This document shows positions 17,042 to 26,016 of a stretch of DNA of 64,000 nucleotides, piece by piece. The notes beneath the pieces were generated by a model that was not told where the DNA came from, did no database searches, and saw only the letters and a program-made list of their open reading frames with translations. The position numbers and the translations under genes are program-made. Each line of letters starts with the position of its first letter. Positions within the stretch are counted from its first letter, which is position 1. Source of the DNA: Catalinimonas alkaloidigena (lineage in GTDB: Bacteria > Bacteroidota > Bacteroidia > Cytophagales > Flexibacteraceae); the NCBI RefSeq assembly GCF_900100765.1, contig NZ_FNFO01000015.1:1-64000 (forward strand), given 5' to 3'.

Positions 17042-17962
17042 TCAGTTCAAGGAGTTGCGATATCCCAGCGGCGTGACACTGGTTTTGGCTTTGAAAAGCT
17101 TGATGAACGATTGAGGATGTTCGAACCCTAAGTCGTAGGCGATTTCTGCGACGGTCAGGTCGGTGGACGTAAGCTTTTCCTTGGCCTTTTCGATCAGCTT
17201 AGCATGGATGTGCTGCTGGGTGTTCAACCCGGTCACATTGCGCAACATGTCGCTCAGGTAGCTGGACGAGAGGTGGAGCCGATCCGCGAAGTAACCAACG
17301 CTGGGCAAGCCCTTGTGCAGTGGGTCAGCCGAATGGAAATAGTCGGCCAGGTAACTTTCGAACTTCTCGACCACCGTATGGTTAACAACGTCACGGGTGA
17401 TGAACTGCCGCTTGTAGTATCGATCGCTGTAGTGGAGTAATACCTCAATGTAGGAAACGATCAGGCCCTGACTGATGTCGTCGATGGGGGTCTGAAGTTC
17501 CTGTCGAATGTCGTAGAACAGACCCAGTATCTTTTGCTTCTCCTGATCAGACAGGTGTAGCGCTTCGTGGATATTGTACGCGAAGAAACCGAATTTCTTG
17601 ATCGTTTTACTCACCGGATAGGCCCGAAGGAGATCGGGGTGGATAAACAGACTGCATCCTTGGCAGAGGTCATCTTCGTCGACCACGGACAGGGCCTGGT
17701 TAGGCGACACGAAAATCATTCCCCCTTCATCAAAATCATAGTAGCCCTGGCCGTAGCGTAGCTTGCCTTTCAGGTTCGTTTTGTACGAGATCATGTAGAA
17801 ATTGGGGATCATGTACCGCACCTCCGACGCCGGGGAGATCTCGTCGTGGTTAATCAGATGCACCAGGGGATGTAGGGGAGGGGAAACCCCCAGTGCTTTG
17901 CTCAGCTCCGAAATAGAATGGAAGTGGTGGAGCGCCTGTTTTTGAATCGATTTGTCTATCAT
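17042..17962 (-). CDS. AraC-family transcriptional regulator
   Basis: A 306-residue regulator with an N-terminal cupin-like sensory domain (YDFDEGGMIFVSPNQALSVV) and a C-terminal AraC DNA-binding domain: GYFADRLHLSSSYLSDMLRN with TGLNTQQHIHAKLIEKAKEK, then TVAEIAYDLGFEHPQSFIKL and TPLGYRN. The family commonly sits next to SDR genes in Bacteroidota, as it does here: two SDR genes on the same strand lie upstream, the nearest ending 93 bases before this start. It probably regulates those genes. Confidence 0.92.
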   Translation of the reverse strand: MIDKSIQKQALHHFHSISELSKALGVSPPLHPLVHLINHDEISPASEVRYMIPNFYMISYKTNLKGKLRYGQGYYDFDEGGMIFVSPNQALSVVDEDDLCQGCSLFIHPDLLRAYPVSKTIKKFGFFAYNIHEALHLSDQEKQKILGLFYDIRQELQTPIDDISQGLIVSYIEVLLHYSDRYYKRQFITRDVVNHTVVEKFESYLADYFHSADPLHKGLPSVGYFADRLHLSSSYLSDMLRNVTGLNTQQHIHAKLIEKAKEKLTSTDLTVAEIAYDLGFEHPQSFIKLFKAKTSVTPLGYRNSLN

Positions 17963-18055
17963 GTTCTTCTACTTTTTTGAGCACCACCGACGTATGCGCC
18001 GTCATGGAAGTGTGCGGATGGTGCCGGGATGTCTCTTCGTGTGAACCGAGGGAGG

Positions 18056-18862
18056 CTACACCCCAAACTGCGCCGCAACGCCCTGGCGGAAGGGTTCGGG
18101 ACCTACCTTCAATCGCTGTGCATACGTGGCCACGGCATCGGGCCCCGCCAGGTAGCGCAGTTGGTCTTTGCCGTCGGTTGCCGCTTCGTACACCACCTCT
18201 GCAATCGTTTCCGGCGGCGAAAACTGCAAGGTACTTTCTCCGCTGCTGAAACCGCCCATTAGTTTTTCAAACAGCGGGGCGTAGGCGTCGTGCTGGGCGG
18301 CGTCCAGCGATCGCCCCATAAAATCGGTAGCGATGCCGCCCGGGGAGATGGTCTTGATCCTGATGCCGTGCAGGCCTAGCTCGAACGACATGCTTTCGCT
18401 CCAGCCCTCCAGCGCCCACTTGGTGGCGTGGTAGATCGACGAAAGCGGGAAGGTAACCAGCCCCCCGATGGAAGTGGTGTTTAGAATCAGGCCGCTTTGC
18501 TTCTCCCGCAGGTGCGGCAAAAATGCCTGCGTGACGAAGATTGCCCCCAGTACGTTGGTGTTGAATTGCCGGGTAATCTGGTCGTGGCTGAGTCCTTCCA
18601 AGGGACCAACCAGGCCGTACCCGGCGTTGTTAAAGACCACATCGACCGGGCTGATGGCCACCGCCGCCTCCACTGCCTTCTGGATCGCTTCTTCGTCGGT
18701 GACGTCCAGCGGCAGGAGGCTGACGTTTTCTAACGTACGGAGTTCGGTTTCGTGTTCCGGATGGCGCATGGTAGCGATGACGTGCCAGCCGCGGGCGGCA
18801 AACAGGTGGGCGGTTGAGTTGCCTAGGCCCGTCGAGGCGCCGGTGATGAATATCGTTTTCAT
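18056..18862 (-). CDS. SDR-family oxidoreductase
   Basis: A 268-residue classical short-chain dehydrogenase. The cofactor motif is TGASTGLGNSTA (TGxxxGxG), followed by NNAGYG; the catalytic tetrad includes Ser in NTTSIGG and Tyr-Lys in YHATKWALEGWSES. The proline-glycine motif SPGGIATDF follows. It probably oxidises or reduces a small alcohol or ketone with NADP(H). It lies 51 bases after another SDR gene on the same strand and upstream of the AraC gene, likely one transcription unit. Confidence 0.93.
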   Translation of the reverse strand: MKTIFITGASTGLGNSTAHLFAARGWHVIATMRHPEHETELRTLENVSLLPLDVTDEEAIQKAVEAAVAISPVDVVFNNAGYGLVGPLEGLSHDQITRQFNTNVLGAIFVTQAFLPHLREKQSGLILNTTSIGGLVTFPLSSIYHATKWALEGWSESMSFELGLHGIRIKTISPGGIATDFMGRSLDAAQHDAYAPLFEKLMGGFSSGESTLQFSPPETIAEVVYEAATDGKDQLRYLAGPDAVATYAQRLKVGPEPFRQGVAAQFGV

Positions 18863-18913
18863 GGTAAGCTGAATTTTGTTAAAAATGTATCACTGTGGTT
18901 CAGGCAAGCACCC

Positions 18914-19750
18914 TTACGCCTCCGTGGAGACAAAGAGTTGGTGCGTGAGCGACTGGTAGGTAGGCTCCGACGTGCTGCGGCGGGCTTGCAACAAGGGCTG
19001 GATATCGTCGGTCGGGGCGTAGCGGAGCTGGTCTTTGCCATCCGTAGCGGCCTCGTACATCGCTTCAACTACTTTCTCTACCGCATCCGGGTCCGAGGCT
19101 GCCGACATGCCGCCATAGATTTGCCCGATGTGTTGCATAAACGGCAGGTAGTCTTCAATCACCGCTACCCCCGCGCTTTCACCGCCGACCCGCGCCATAA
19201 AGCCCGTTTGAGGGGCACCACCGGGCTCAATAAGTTTGACACGAATTCCCAGCGAAGCCAGCTCGTAACGCAGCCCTTCGGAGAAGCCTTCCAACGCGAA
19301 CTTCGAAGCACTGTAGAGCGATGCCATCGGAAAGCCAATGGCACCGGCACCGGAACTGATGTTGAGGATGGTGCCGGCCCGGCGGGCGCGGAAGTGGGGA
19401 AGAATGGCGCGGGTCACGTCCATGGCACCAAAGACGTTGACGTCAAATTGTGCCTGAATGGCCTCGCGAGACAGCCCCTCGAAAATGCCGAACTGGCCAT
19501 AGCCCGCGTTGTTGATCACCACGTCGATGTGGCCGAAGCGCTCGATGCCGTCCGCGATGGCGTCGTCGATGGTGGTGAGATCCTGCACGTCGAGGGTGGT
19601 TACCCAGACGTTGGGAAGGGAGCGTAGGTCGCCCGCTTTGCTGGTGTCGCGCATGGTAGCGATGACATGCCAGCCTCGCTCGGCAAATAAACGTGCGGCG
19701 GTGGCACCAAAACCAGAGGAAGTACCGGTAAGTAAGACTGTGTTTTTCAT
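18914..19750 (-). CDS. SDR-family oxidoreductase
   Basis: A 278-residue short-chain dehydrogenase related to its neighbour at 18056 (both have the GWHVIATMR segment). The start MKNTVLLTGTSSGFGATAAR gives the TGxxxGxG motif; NNAGYG, NISSGAGAIGF and the catalytic YSASKFALEGFSEG are intact. The ATG at 19748-19750 is preferred over an upstream Met that adds 21 unrelated residues. It is the first gene of a minus-strand SDR-SDR-AraC group and is divergent from the AraC gene at 20123. Confidence 0.93.
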   Translation of the reverse strand: MKNTVLLTGTSSGFGATAARLFAERGWHVIATMRDTSKAGDLRSLPNVWVTTLDVQDLTTIDDAIADGIERFGHIDVVINNAGYGQFGIFEGLSREAIQAQFDVNVFGAMDVTRAILPHFRARRAGTILNISSGAGAIGFPMASLYSASKFALEGFSEGLRYELASLGIRVKLIEPGGAPQTGFMARVGGESAGVAVIEDYLPFMQHIGQIYGGMSAASDPDAVEKVVEAMYEAATDGKDQLRYAPTDDIQPLLQARRSTSEPTYQSLTHQLFVSTEA

Positions 19751-20018
19751 GTTGATCTTGTGTTTGTGTTGATGCATAGTATGCTGTTCGATCAGCGAGG
19801 GGGCGCAACCCACTTGTTTCCTAGGGATACTGACCTGTTCCGCGAAGCGCTATTGCCTGTCAGGTGGGGCGGTGTAAGCGCATTTGCTGGAGATAGGTGC
19901 CTTTCTTTCCTTGCGATGATGCAAACTTATGTAGCGGTCCAGCGGGAAGATGAACCAAAACGGGCGGTGCATAAGTCAAAATGAGGATGTGCGATGGAGG
20001 CGAGGTTGCGGACGTACT

Positions 20019-20046
20019 CCCAGTGTGGAGCACCCAGTGTGGAACA
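20019..20046. repeat. tandem 14-bp repeat upstream of AraC gene
   Basis: Two directly adjacent copies of CCCAGTGTGGARCA (20019-20032 and 20033-20046, one mismatch). They lie in the 372-base divergent region between an SDR gene (minus) and an AraC gene (plus), about 40 bases upstream of a TATCTTTA -7-like word at 20087-20094. AraC proteins bind tandem direct repeats, so this is a plausible operator. Confidence 0.5.
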
Positions 20047-20122
20047 CTCTCGCTTGGTAGGAAGAGCCGGGTGTGCGTTCTTTGTTTATCTTTAATCCGA
20101 AACCCTACTCCTCCCGTAGCCG

Positions 20123-21037
20123 ATGGACCTGGTAGTAAAAGACTTGCACGAGCTCTACGAAGCCATGGGGCTGGCCGTCGACTCTTTTGATGCCAATTCT
20201 GGATTCACGATTCACTTTTTGCAGGACACGTTCACGTCCCTTCCGTTCACCTCGGTGCCCTTTCGTCCCAACTACTTCAGCTTTCTCTTCGTTGGCGAAG
20301 CCTTTGGGAAATACACCATTGACGACCAGCAGTTCACGATCCAGCCGGGAACGGTCTACTTCACCAACCCGGGGAACTATCGCATCTTCGAGTGGCAACG
20401 GATTGTCGATACCTGCCTGATCACGTTTAACGAGTCGTACCTCAAAGAATATGTGCACGACGACGTGTACCGGGAGTTTCCTTATTTACTGACCGAAACG
20501 ATCGAACCCCAGGTCCTCACGGCCGGGCAGTTTGCGGTGATAAGAAACCTGTACGGGGAGATTTATCGGGAATACCACGGCGAGTCACCCTACAAGCATC
20601 AGATTGTCGGGAGCTTGACCGTCGCCCTGCTCCTGAAAATCAAGGAGTTCTTTTTTCAGGATTATAACCCGATCTACGAAGGCAACCGCAGCTCGCAGAT
20701 CGTGAAAACCTTTAAGCTGAACCTGGAACATCATGTCCGGGACCTGGTCAGCGGCAAGACCGACAAGCTGCTCCGTGTGCAGGATTTCGCCGATTTGCAA
20801 GCGCTGCATGCCACCTACCTGTCCAATGTCATTTCCAGCAAAACCGGCAAGAGCATCAGCACCTGGATTGCCGATAAGCTCATCACGGAGGCCAAGGTGC
20901 TGCTCCAGGACCCGACGCTCTCCGTCAAAGAGATTGCCCATCGCCTCGGGTTTCTGGAAGCTTCGCATTTCAGCAACCACTTCAAGAAACACACCTCCCT
21001 CAGCCCGCTGTCGTACCGCAAAGCGCACCTTTTGTAG
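20123..21037 (+). CDS. AraC-family transcriptional regulator
   Basis: A 304-residue regulator. The N-terminal domain (PNYFSFLFVGEAFGKYTIDD, then IQPGTVYFTNPGNYRIFEW) looks like the cupin-fold sensory domain; the C-terminal AraC domain includes VQDFADLQALHATYLSNVIS, the recognition segment KEIAHRLGFLEASHFSNHFK and SPLSYRKAH. It starts at the ATG 20123 behind a weak Bacteroidota-type -7 box, and 96 bases separate it from an SDR gene with its own promoter. It likely controls the downstream SDR genes and perhaps the divergent SDR pair. Confidence 0.92.
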   Translation: MDLVVKDLHELYEAMGLAVDSFDANSGFTIHFLQDTFTSLPFTSVPFRPNYFSFLFVGEAFGKYTIDDQQFTIQPGTVYFTNPGNYRIFEWQRIVDTCLITFNESYLKEYVHDDVYREFPYLLTETIEPQVLTAGQFAVIRNLYGEIYREYHGESPYKHQIVGSLTVALLLKIKEFFFQDYNPIYEGNRSSQIVKTFKLNLEHHVRDLVSGKTDKLLRVQDFADLQALHATYLSNVISSKTGKSISTWIADKLITEAKVLLQDPTLSVKEIAHRLGFLEASHFSNHFKKHTSLSPLSYRKAHLL

Positions 21038-21072
21038 GGGTTCTTACAGATTTACAAGCCTTCCTGTAATTC

Positions 21073-21108
21073 TTGTACGTCCGTCGGCTCCAGTTCGGCT
21101 CACCTTTG
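21073..21108 (+). promoter_or_regulatory. promoter of SDR gene at 21134
   Basis: TTG (21073-21075) and CACCTTTG (21101-21108) with spacing close to the -33/-7 arrangement seen before the genes at 13287 and 14486. The CACCTTTGTG word is shared with the 13287 promoter. Start codon follows 25 bases later. Confidence 0.5.
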
Positions 21109-21133
21109 TGTCATCACAAAAAGACAACAAATC

Positions 21134-21874
21134 ATGAGTCAGTTATCTCAAAAAATAGCCCTGGTGACGGGTGCCTCACGCGGCATCGGGGCAGAAATTG
21201 CCAAAGAACTAGCCCGTGCGGGTGCCCATGTCGTCGTCAACTACGCAGGTGGTAAAGAAGCGGCCGACCAAGTCGTGGAAGAAATCAAGGCGGAGGGGGG
21301 CGAGGCCATTGCGTTGCAGGCGGACGTCAGTCAGTCCGATCAGGTGACCAAGCTTTTCGATCAGGTGCTGGCGCACTACGGCAAGCTCGACATTCTGGTG
21401 AACAACGCGGGCGTGATGCTCAATTCCCTGATCAAGGATACGACCGACGAACAGTTTGCCAAACAGATGGACATCAACGTCAAAGGTGTATTCTACGCCC
21501 TACGAGAAGCCGCCACCAAATTGGCCGATGGTGGGAGTGTGATCAACTTCTCTACGTCCGTCACCCGCATCATGCTGCCTACCTACGGTCCTTACGTAGC
21601 GACCAAGGCGGCGGTCGAGCAGTTGACGCGGGTCTTCTCCAAGGAGATCGGCAGCCGGGGCATCAACGTGAACTCCGTTTCGCCCGGCCCTACCAACACG
21701 GCGCTGTTCACAAAAGGCAAACCACAGGAAGCCATTGACCGGCTCGCCTCTTTGTCGGCCTTCAACCGCATTGGAGAGCCGGACGATATCGCCCGTGTGG
21801 TGGTGTTCCTGGCCAGTGACGAAGCCAAGTGGATTTCGGCACAAAATATCGGCATCAATGGTGCCATGGCCTAA
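21134..21874 (+). CDS. SDR-family oxidoreductase (FabG-like)
   Basis: A 246-residue classical SDR close to glucose-1-dehydrogenase/FabG types. Motifs are TGASRGIGAEIAKEL for cofactor binding, VNYAGGKEAADQVV (R/K-poor position suggests NADP or NAD choice unclear), LVNNAGVM, the catalytic NFSTSVTR and YVATKAAVEQLTRV, and SPGPTNTALF. The C-terminus WISAQNIGINGAMA is the usual Q-x-I-x-x-x-G-G variant. It is followed by a second SDR gene 37 bases downstream on the same strand. Confidence 0.94.
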   Translation: MSQLSQKIALVTGASRGIGAEIAKELARAGAHVVVNYAGGKEAADQVVEEIKAEGGEAIALQADVSQSDQVTKLFDQVLAHYGKLDILVNNAGVMLNSLIKDTTDEQFAKQMDINVKGVFYALREAATKLADGGSVINFSTSVTRIMLPTYGPYVATKAAVEQLTRVFSKEIGSRGINVNSVSPGPTNTALFTKGKPQEAIDRLASLSAFNRIGEPDDIARVVVFLASDEAKWISAQNIGINGAMA

Positions 21875-21911
21875 GTAGACCTATTTTTTTTCATCCCTAA
21901 CTTGTATTCTC

Positions 21912-22664
21912 ATGAATTCTCTTAAAAATAAAGTAGCGCTCGTCACCGGATCGGCCCGGGGACTAGGCAAAGCCATCGCCGAGCGGTATGCCGCCCTGGG
22001 GGCCGACTTGGTCATCAACTATTCTCGCGATCAGCACGCGGCCGACGAAACCGTCAGCAACATCGGAGCAATGGGCAGCCGCGTCATCTCGGTGCAGGCC
22101 GACGTCAGCAAGGTCGAAGACCTCAAACGGCTATTTGCCGCCGCGAAAGAAGCCTTTGGCAAAATCGACATCGTGGTGGCGAACGCCGGGATTGAAATGG
22201 TGGAAACGCCCGTGACCGAGTTTACGGAAGAGCAATTCGACCGCTTGTTTTCTATTAATGCCAAAGGCTCTTACTTTACCCTGCAACAGGCAGCCCTGCA
22301 CGTGGAAGACAAGGGACGTATCATTTACGTCGCTTCCAGCACCACCGCGTTTCCGGTACCGGGCATGGCTGTCTACGGGGGCAGTAAAATGGCACCTCGC
22401 TACCTGGTGGATGTACTCTCGAAAGAGATCGGGCACCGGGGCGTCACGGTCAACACCATCATCCCATTTGCGGTAGACCACTCCGGCATTTTCACCGACC
22501 CTGCCTCATATCCCGAACTGCGGAAGTCGCTCATTGACAGCTGCCCGATGGGTCGTCTGGCCGAGGTGGAAGACGTGGCCAACCTTGCCGAGTTTTTCGC
22601 CAGCGATCTTTCGTCGTTCGTCAACGGGCAGCACCTGCTGGTCAACGGTGGCGCTACACAATAA
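21912..22664 (+). CDS. SDR-family oxidoreductase
   Basis: A 250-residue SDR. It shows TGSARGLGKAIAERYAALG, VISVQADVSKVEDLKRLF, VVANAGIEMVETP, catalytic VASSTTAFPVPGMAVYGGSK (Tyr and Lys intact) and FVNGQHLLVNGG at the C-terminus. It is the second gene of a two-SDR unit with 21134 and shares a common layout, so the pair probably arose by duplication. The substrate is unknown. Confidence 0.93.
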   Translation: MNSLKNKVALVTGSARGLGKAIAERYAALGADLVINYSRDQHAADETVSNIGAMGSRVISVQADVSKVEDLKRLFAAAKEAFGKIDIVVANAGIEMVETPVTEFTEEQFDRLFSINAKGSYFTLQQAALHVEDKGRIIYVASSTTAFPVPGMAVYGGSKMAPRYLVDVLSKEIGHRGVTVNTIIPFAVDHSGIFTDPASYPELRKSLIDSCPMGRLAEVEDVANLAEFFASDLSSFVNGQHLLVNGGATQ

Positions 22665-22764
22665 GCGCGTGGCAGGCGCTACCCCAATTGGTTTTTTGCT
22701 GCTCCTGTGCATGATGCAGGCCTATGGGCAGCTTAGCTCTCACCCACATAAAAACGTAACTCCC

Positions 22765-23088
22765 ATGGATACGCATCTGATCCAAAATGAAATCGTCAGA
22801 AAGGCCTTTGAGGCCTGGCAACGGGCCGATACGGCCGCCTGGTTCTCGTACTTTACCCCAGACGCTACGCTGCTGGACGACGGCCACCCCCGTGATTTTC
22901 AGAAGTTCTCGACGGAAGCCATCGGGCGCGAGCGGTTCACCCGCCTCGACAAAGTGGAGGCGGACGGGACCCATCTGTACGGACAGTTCCATAGCGATAC
23001 TTGGGGCAATTTCAAAACGTATTTCAAATTTCGGCTGACCCCGGAGGGAAAGATTGAGCAGTTGGAAATTGGGCAGGCTGATTACTGA
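22765..23088 (+). CDS. SnoaL/NTF2-like fold protein
   Basis: A 107-residue small protein with the pattern of the NTF2-like superfamily: KAFEAWQRADTAAWFSYFTP then DATLLDDGHPRDF, KVEADGTHLYGQFHSDTWG and FKFRLTPEGKIEQLEIGQ. These proteins are small enzymes or binding pockets that often accompany SDR genes. The ATG at 22765 (MDTHLIQNEIV) matches the family start. A GTG at 22669, just after the SDR stop, would add a hydrophobic leader ending in MMQAYGQ that could be a signal peptide; that reading is possible but lacks a basic N-region. Confidence 0.78.
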   Translation: MDTHLIQNEIVRKAFEAWQRADTAAWFSYFTPDATLLDDGHPRDFQKFSTEAIGRERFTRLDKVEADGTHLYGQFHSDTWGNFKTYFKFRLTPEGKIEQLEIGQADY

Positions 23089-23246
23089 ACCACCCGGAAG
23101 AGAAACGCGTCGCGAGCGGCTCGCCGGTCCGTCCGCACGCTTCTTCCCTTCCGGGATGCCTTCACACAACACCGGCTTTTTTTACCAAGCGCAGCGGAAG
23201 GTTTCCCGTAGCGTTCATTACGTTTCACTTTATCATACGTACCATC

Positions 23247-23990
23247 ATGGATTCTTCTTCAAAAGATAGCGCGTTGCAAGGCAAGCGCGTCATCGTCGTC
23301 GGCGGTAGCTCGGGCTTAGGGCTCGCTACGGCCAAATTGGCTGCCGCCGAAGGCGCGGCACTTGTACTTATCTCAAGCAATCAAGAGCGCATCGACAAGG
23401 CACTGCAGGAGCTGCCGTCCGGTTCGCACGAGGGGCACGCGGTGGACATGAGCCAGGAGTCGTCTATCAAGGCGTTTTTCGAGCATGTGGGTGCGTTCGA
23501 CCACCTGATTTATACGGCGGGTGAAAACCTGAGCCTGATCAACCTGGAGGATATCGATGTGTCAGAGGCGAAAGATTTCTTCACCATCCGGTACTGGGGT
23601 GCCCTGGCCGCCGCCAAATACGGCGTACCTCATATGAACAAAGGCGGTTCAATCGGACTGATCAGCGGAACGGCCAGTCAGCGGCCTGGGTCCGGCTGGG
23701 CACTGGCCTCCAGCATTTGTGGTGCCATGGAAGGGCTGTGTCGTGCACTGGCTGTGGAGCTGTCGCCGATCCGGGTCAACATCGTCTCCCCTGGGGTGAT
23801 CAAAACCAACCTGTGGTCGAGTATGAGCGAAGAAGACCGGGAAAACCTCTATAAGACGACCAGCGAAGCGAACCTGGCCAAGCGGGTGGGTGAAGCGGAA
23901 GACGTGGCCAAAACGTTCCTGTTCCTCATGCAGCAACCCTACGCCACCGGTCAGAATTTCACCATTGATGGTGGTTCCGTGCTGGTCTAA
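23247..23990 (+). CDS. SDR-family protein lacking the YxxxK pair
   Basis: A 247-residue SDR-fold protein. The cofactor motif VVGGSSGLGLATAKLAAAEG is intact, but the usual active-site segment reads SGWALASSICGAMEGLCRAL, with no Tyr-x-x-x-Lys. The neighbouring PIRVNIVSPGVIKTNLW and TGQNFTIDGGSVLV are normal. This SDR subgroup commonly lacks the pair, so the change seems ancestral, not a recent mutation. It may use another mechanism or bind NAD(P) without turnover. It lies between the NTF2-like gene and another SDR. Confidence 0.88.
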   Translation: MDSSSKDSALQGKRVIVVGGSSGLGLATAKLAAAEGAALVLISSNQERIDKALQELPSGSHEGHAVDMSQESSIKAFFEHVGAFDHLIYTAGENLSLINLEDIDVSEAKDFFTIRYWGALAAAKYGVPHMNKGGSIGLISGTASQRPGSGWALASSICGAMEGLCRALAVELSPIRVNIVSPGVIKTNLWSSMSEEDRENLYKTTSEANLAKRVGEAEDVAKTFLFLMQQPYATGQNFTIDGGSVLV

Positions 23991-24085
23991 GTCGGCCAGC
24001 TCACTTTTTGCGAAGGCACCCGATGCGTGGAAGAAACCCCAAACGGTGCTTTCGCTTCTGTACATAGCTAAAATAAGAGCATGCG

Positions 24086-24859
24086 ATGAAAAAGGTAGTT
24101 ATAACGGGCTCTACCGACGGGCTCGGTTTGATGATCGCGACCGCCTTAATTAAACAAGGCCATCAGGTCGTGCTGCATGCCCGCAATCACGAAAAGGCTA
24201 CCCGGTTGAAGGCGAAACTCCCCAATGCCTGGGACGTCGTCGTGGGTGATTTGTCCAGCTTTGAAGCAACTACCTCGGTGGCCGATCAGGTAAACAAGCT
24301 CGGCCACATGGACAGTGTGATTCACAACGCGGGTGTAGGGTACCGTGAGTCGAGGCTCATTAAAACCAAAGAAGGGTTGCCCCACGTGTTTGCGATCAAC
24401 AGCCTCGCGCCTTATGTGCTAACCTGTCTGATCCAACCACCGGAACGACTGATCTACACCAGTTCCGGCCTGCACAATCAGGGCGAGCCCGACCTGAGCG
24501 ATGTGAAATGGCAAAAGCGCGCGTGGGAGGGGTTTCAAGCCTACTCGGACAGTACATTGCACAATATCTTACTCGCATTCGGTGTAGCGAGACACTGGCC
24601 AAATGTCTACGCAAATGCCCTCGAACCGGGTTGGGTGGCTACCAAAATGGGCGGCTCTTCAGCCCCGGACAGCCTTACCGACGCGCCAAAAACACAGGAA
24701 TGGCTGGCAGTCTCCGACGATGCGCAGGCGAAAGTAAGTGGCAAGTACTTCTATCATAAAGCACTGAAAAGCCATTTGCGGGCGGCCGATGATCCACAAC
24801 TTCAGGACGCTTACCTGGCGCTTTGCGGAGAAATCTCAGGGGTACGTTTACCTAAGTAG
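24086..24859 (+). CDS. SDR-like protein with catalytic Lys replaced by Thr
   Basis: A 257-residue protein of the retinol-dehydrogenase/protochlorophyllide-reductase-like SDR group. It has ITGSTDGLGLMIATALIKQG, IHNAGVGYRES, IYTSSGLHNQGEP and NALEPGWVATKMGG. The expected YSDSK motif reads YSDST (codon ACA at about 24554), so the catalytic lysine is missing while the surrounding residues are conserved. One transversion, A to C in the second base of AAA, would explain it. The protein is probably inactive as a dehydrogenase. It lies 95 bases after the previous SDR gene. Confidence 0.88.
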   Translation: MKKVVITGSTDGLGLMIATALIKQGHQVVLHARNHEKATRLKAKLPNAWDVVVGDLSSFEATTSVADQVNKLGHMDSVIHNAGVGYRESRLIKTKEGLPHVFAINSLAPYVLTCLIQPPERLIYTSSGLHNQGEPDLSDVKWQKRAWEGFQAYSDSTLHNILLAFGVARHWPNVYANALEPGWVATKMGGSSAPDSLTDAPKTQEWLAVSDDAQAKVSGKYFYHKALKSHLRAADDPQLQDAYLALCGEISGVRLPK

Positions 24860-25155
24860 AGGAGAAGCGGAGGTGAAGTGAAGAACCACAGGAGGCGTCT
24901 CACGTTGAGCGATGGAGGTGCGACCTCTCTTACTAGCTATTCAGGGGTCTAAACCAGCATTTAAAATCAGTTGGTGGTCACAAGAGGGCCGCCCTGTAGC
25001 TAGCTTCTTCTTTGGCAACTACTGCCTGAGTCGTTCCCACTGACGATCGGTAAATTCGTGTCCCGGCGGGGCATCGCTTCGCTGAATTTACCTAGTTTAG
25101 ACTGCTTTTGAGTTTGCATACACGCCCTAGTCATTATGGATTAATCCCGACTCTC

Positions 25156-25926
25156 GTGATACGCTATCTTCTCTTCTTACTTCTGTTTCTAGGATCGGCA
25201 CTGCCCAGTATAAGTCATGCTCAGCGTTGGCAAGCAGGAATACAAGGAGCCTTGACAGTTCGTCATGTCATCTATCGACACAAGTTTCCTCTTTCACAGC
25301 CTGATGAATATACAGAGCTAGTCAAAGAAAGGGGGCTTCCAGGATGGGATTTAGGCGGTACTGTACTCTATCACTTTAATTCCAGATGGTGTTTAAGGTC
25401 CAGCCTACTTTTTTCAAAGAAAGGATTTGTTATGGGCCCACTCACATTCTTCAATAACAGAGGAGAGCCCTTTGGGGCGGGCAATGCCCGTTATAATTTT
25501 CTTTTCTTAGAAGTTCCTATAACTATTGAATATACTTGGTCCCCAAAAAGGAAATATTATGCCTTAGCAGGCATAAGTCCTAACTGGCTTCTTGATGACG
25601 CACGCAATGCAGTAACTGTCTGGGGAAATCTAGGGGATCCACAAGTACAGTCTCTGAAAGAATTTGATGGACGGAATCTCTATTACCGTCATTTTAATTT
25701 AGGACTATGGCTCGGCATAGGCAAGCGTTTCTCCCTAGCCGAGCAAGTGAATTTATCCATAGCACCAACCTTTCAGCTACATCTATTAGATACCAACACG
25801 TTTGATAAACGATACCGCTATTACGAACCGGAGCGGCGTAATTTTTACGCTGTTGGCTTACAAATAGCGCTTACTTATGCTTTTCATAAGAAAGAAAAGC
25901 CAGAGGAAGATCCTTCTACTCAGTAA
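25156..25926 (+). CDS. outer-membrane beta-barrel protein
   Basis: A 256-residue exported protein. From the GTG at 25156 the N-terminus is a clean signal peptide, MIRYLLFLLLFLGSALPSIS, with cleavage after HA before QRW; a TTG at 25108 would lengthen it without improving it. The mature part has alternating aromatic strands (FHLYSRWC-like, YNFLFLEVPITIEYTW, KRFSLAEQVNLSIAPTFQL, FYAVGLQIALTYAFHK), the porin-family/PorT-like outer-membrane barrel pattern, ending in a charged tail. Base composition is lower in GC than its neighbours, which suggests separate acquisition. A strong terminator follows. Confidence 0.82.
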   Translation: MIRYLLFLLLFLGSALPSISHAQRWQAGIQGALTVRHVIYRHKFPLSQPDEYTELVKERGLPGWDLGGTVLYHFNSRWCLRSSLLFSKKGFVMGPLTFFNNRGEPFGAGNARYNFLFLEVPITIEYTWSPKRKYYALAGISPNWLLDDARNAVTVWGNLGDPQVQSLKEFDGRNLYYRHFNLGLWLGIGKRFSLAEQVNLSIAPTFQLHLLDTNTFDKRYRYYEPERRNFYAVGLQIALTYAFHKKEKPEEDPSTQ

Positions 25927-25956
25927 GTAAAAAAAGAGTTTATATACCGCTTTATT

Positions 25957-25992
25957 GCAAAAACCAGCACACTCCACGGCGCTGGTTTTTGC
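25957..25992 (+). terminator. rho-independent terminator of the barrel gene
   Basis: Perfect 12-bp arms GCAAAAACCAGC (25957-25968) and GCTGGTTTTTGC (25981-25992) with a 12-base loop and T-rich 3' arm, 30 bases after the stop at 25926. Confidence 0.8.
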
Positions 25993-26016
25993 TTAATCGT
26001 CAGTTCCTCCGAGCTT

